A stretch of 13,374 bases of DNA, taken from contig JAHKKQ010000059.1 of the NCBI GenBank assembly GCA_020027805.1, forward strand, positions 1-13,374. The letters run 5' to 3'. This DNA is from Candidatus Dadabacteria bacterium. GTDB taxonomy: Bacteria; Desulfobacterota_D; UBA1144; Nemesobacterales; UBA2774. The notes beneath the pieces are model-generated. The model searched no databases, was not told the origin of the DNA, and was given only the letters and a program-made list of their open reading frames with translations. Below are positions 12,509 through 13,374 of the stretch, piece after piece. Position numbers and translations under genes: made by a program. The first letter of the stretch is position 1. Each line of letters opens with the position of its first letter.

Positions 12509-13324
12509 TTATGCGCCGGCTACCTTTTTGGATTCTTCGTTTTTCAGACTCAGGAAGAGGTCGTGGGCCTGTTTGGGCTTGAAGTTTTCATGGACAATCG
12601 ACCTGATGGCCCTTATTACGGCTACGGGGTGATCGTTCTGCCAGATGTTCCTCCCCATATCCACCCCGACTGCGCCCTGCTGAATAGCGTTGTACGTCAT
12701 CTCAAAGACGTCCATCTCGGTCTCGAGCTTGGGCCCTCCGGCGATTACAATCGGCGCGGGGCAGCTCGCCGTGACCTTTTCGAAATCCTCGCAGTAATAG
12801 GTCTTGACTATATGGGTGCCGAGCTCGGCGCAAATACGGCAGCAAAGGGAGAGATACCTCGCGTCCCTCTTCTCAAGCTCCTTCCCCACCGCCGTGATGC
12901 CCAGTACCGGGATGCCGTATTCCTCGCCCTTATCGACGAGTTTCGCCAGATTGAGAAGCGTCTGCCGCTCGTGCTCACTGCCCACGAATACGGATATGCC
13001 GACGCCGGCCACGTTCAGCCTTATGGCGTCCTTGAATGAAGTCGTGAGGCCTTCGTCCGAAAGGTCGGGCCCGACTATGCTCGAGCCTCCCGAGACCCTC
13101 AGGACCACGTTGGCGCGGGATGCCGGATCGACTGAGCTCCGGAGCACGCCTCGCGTGAGCATTATGGTATCGGCATAGGGCAGAAGGGGCGTTATAGTCT
13201 GCCGGGGATCCTCGAGCTTGTGCGTGGGGCCGAGGAAGTACCCGTGGTCGAACGCGACCATTACCGCCCTCCCCGTCCCGGGGTTGATTATTCTGGCCAT
13301 TCTATTTTTCATGCCCCAGTCCAT
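12509..13324 (-). CDS. LsrF-like class I aldolase/thiolase (DeoC/FbaB superfamily)
   Basis: This TIM-barrel Schiff-base enzyme has 271 residues. It is close to E. coli LsrF, which cleaves 3-hydroxy-5-phosphonooxypentane-2,4-dione in autoinducer-2 breakdown: DWGMKNRMARIINPGTGR, VAFDHGYFLGPT, TRGVLRS, GSEHERQ, IVKTYY, PIVIAGGPKL and GVDMGRNIWQNDHPVA all have direct counterparts. Lys174 (IVKTYY) is the predicted Schiff-base lysine (LsrF Lys203) and Asp26 the partner acid (LsrF Asp57). It lacks the first 30 or so residues of LsrF. Similar proteins act as archaeal-type fructose-bisphosphate aldolase or 2-amino-3,7-dideoxyheptulosonate synthase, so LsrF function is not assured. I start at the ATG at 13324 because AGAGGTG lies 8 nt upstream; the earlier ATG at 13342 has none. 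No other lsr gene is visible, but the window ends just upstream. Confidence 0.9.
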   Translation of the reverse strand: MDWGMKNRMARIINPGTGRAVMVAFDHGYFLGPTHKLEDPRQTITPLLPYADTIMLTRGVLRSSVDPASRANVVLRVSGGSSIVGPDLSDEGLTTSFKDAIRLNVAGVGISVFVGSEHERQTLLNLAKLVDKGEEYGIPVLGITAVGKELEKRDARYLSLCCRICAELGTHIVKTYYCEDFEKVTASCPAPIVIAGGPKLETEMDVFEMTYNAIQQGAVGVDMGRNIWQNDHPVAVIRAIRSIVHENFKPKQAHDLFLSLKNEESKKVAGA

Positions 13325-13332
13325 AACCGTAA

Positions 13333-13339
13333 CACCTCT
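13333..13339 (-). promoter_or_regulatory. Shine-Dalgarno AGAGGTG selecting the aldolase start
   Basis: AGAGGTG on the minus strand is 8 nt before the ATG at 13324. It falls inside the longer open frame beginning at 13342, so it argues for the shorter protein. Confidence 0.6.
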
Positions 13340-13374
13340 CATTTGTTGGAATTTATCACAAAACTTTAAAGTAA

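Overview
The window reads as bacterial chromosome from an uncultivated, delta-proteobacteria-like lineage. The evidence is a moderately GC-rich sequence, free use of ATA (Ile) and AGG (Arg) codons, Gram-negative-type lipoprotein, PolA and sigma-70 genes, and TTGACA-type promoters. I cannot name the phylum from sequence alone. No phage, IS, CRISPR, tRNA or rRNA is visible. The only mobile-like material is a repeat-rich 3' flank at the left edge.

Layout. (1) 1-309 is gene-free and holds three inverted-repeat structures, including an inverted pair of REP-like hairpins. (2) On the minus strand, nth (endonuclease III) lies downstream of a sigma-70 family factor, and a strong intrinsic terminator separates them. 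(3) A minus-strand aromatic-rich protein of unknown function diverges from a plus-strand MerR-like regulator. (4) A tight minus-strand operon runs argC-like, acyl/aminoacyl-AMP ligase, acyl carrier protein. (5) A plus-strand lipoprotein has a predicted beta-helix. (6) polA is on the minus strand and a small four-helix membrane protein diverges from it. (7) At the right edge a minus-strand pair encodes an LsrF-like aldolase/thiolase and a zinc-dependent medium-chain dehydrogenase.

Most notable points. PolA lacks about 41 residues of its 5'-nuclease domain, a clean in-frame gap that removes the YK..RP arch and most of the EADD metal site, while the polymerase domain is intact. The ArgC homologue keeps its nucleophilic Cys but has Asp-Ser-Gln in place of the family's His-Arg-His before Pro-Glu, and it heads an operon with a carrier-protein loading system. 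This is a candidate for an undescribed carrier-bound reductive pathway. polA and the MerR-like gene each have a perfect TTGACA -35 and a start codon only 8 nt after the -10, with no Shine-Dalgarno, so they look leaderless. The sigma factor encoded here keeps the residues that read such promoters.

Cooperation between genes is clear only for the argC-like/ligase/ACP operon and for the aldolase/dehydrogenase pair. nth and polA are both base-excision-repair genes but are not co-transcribed here.
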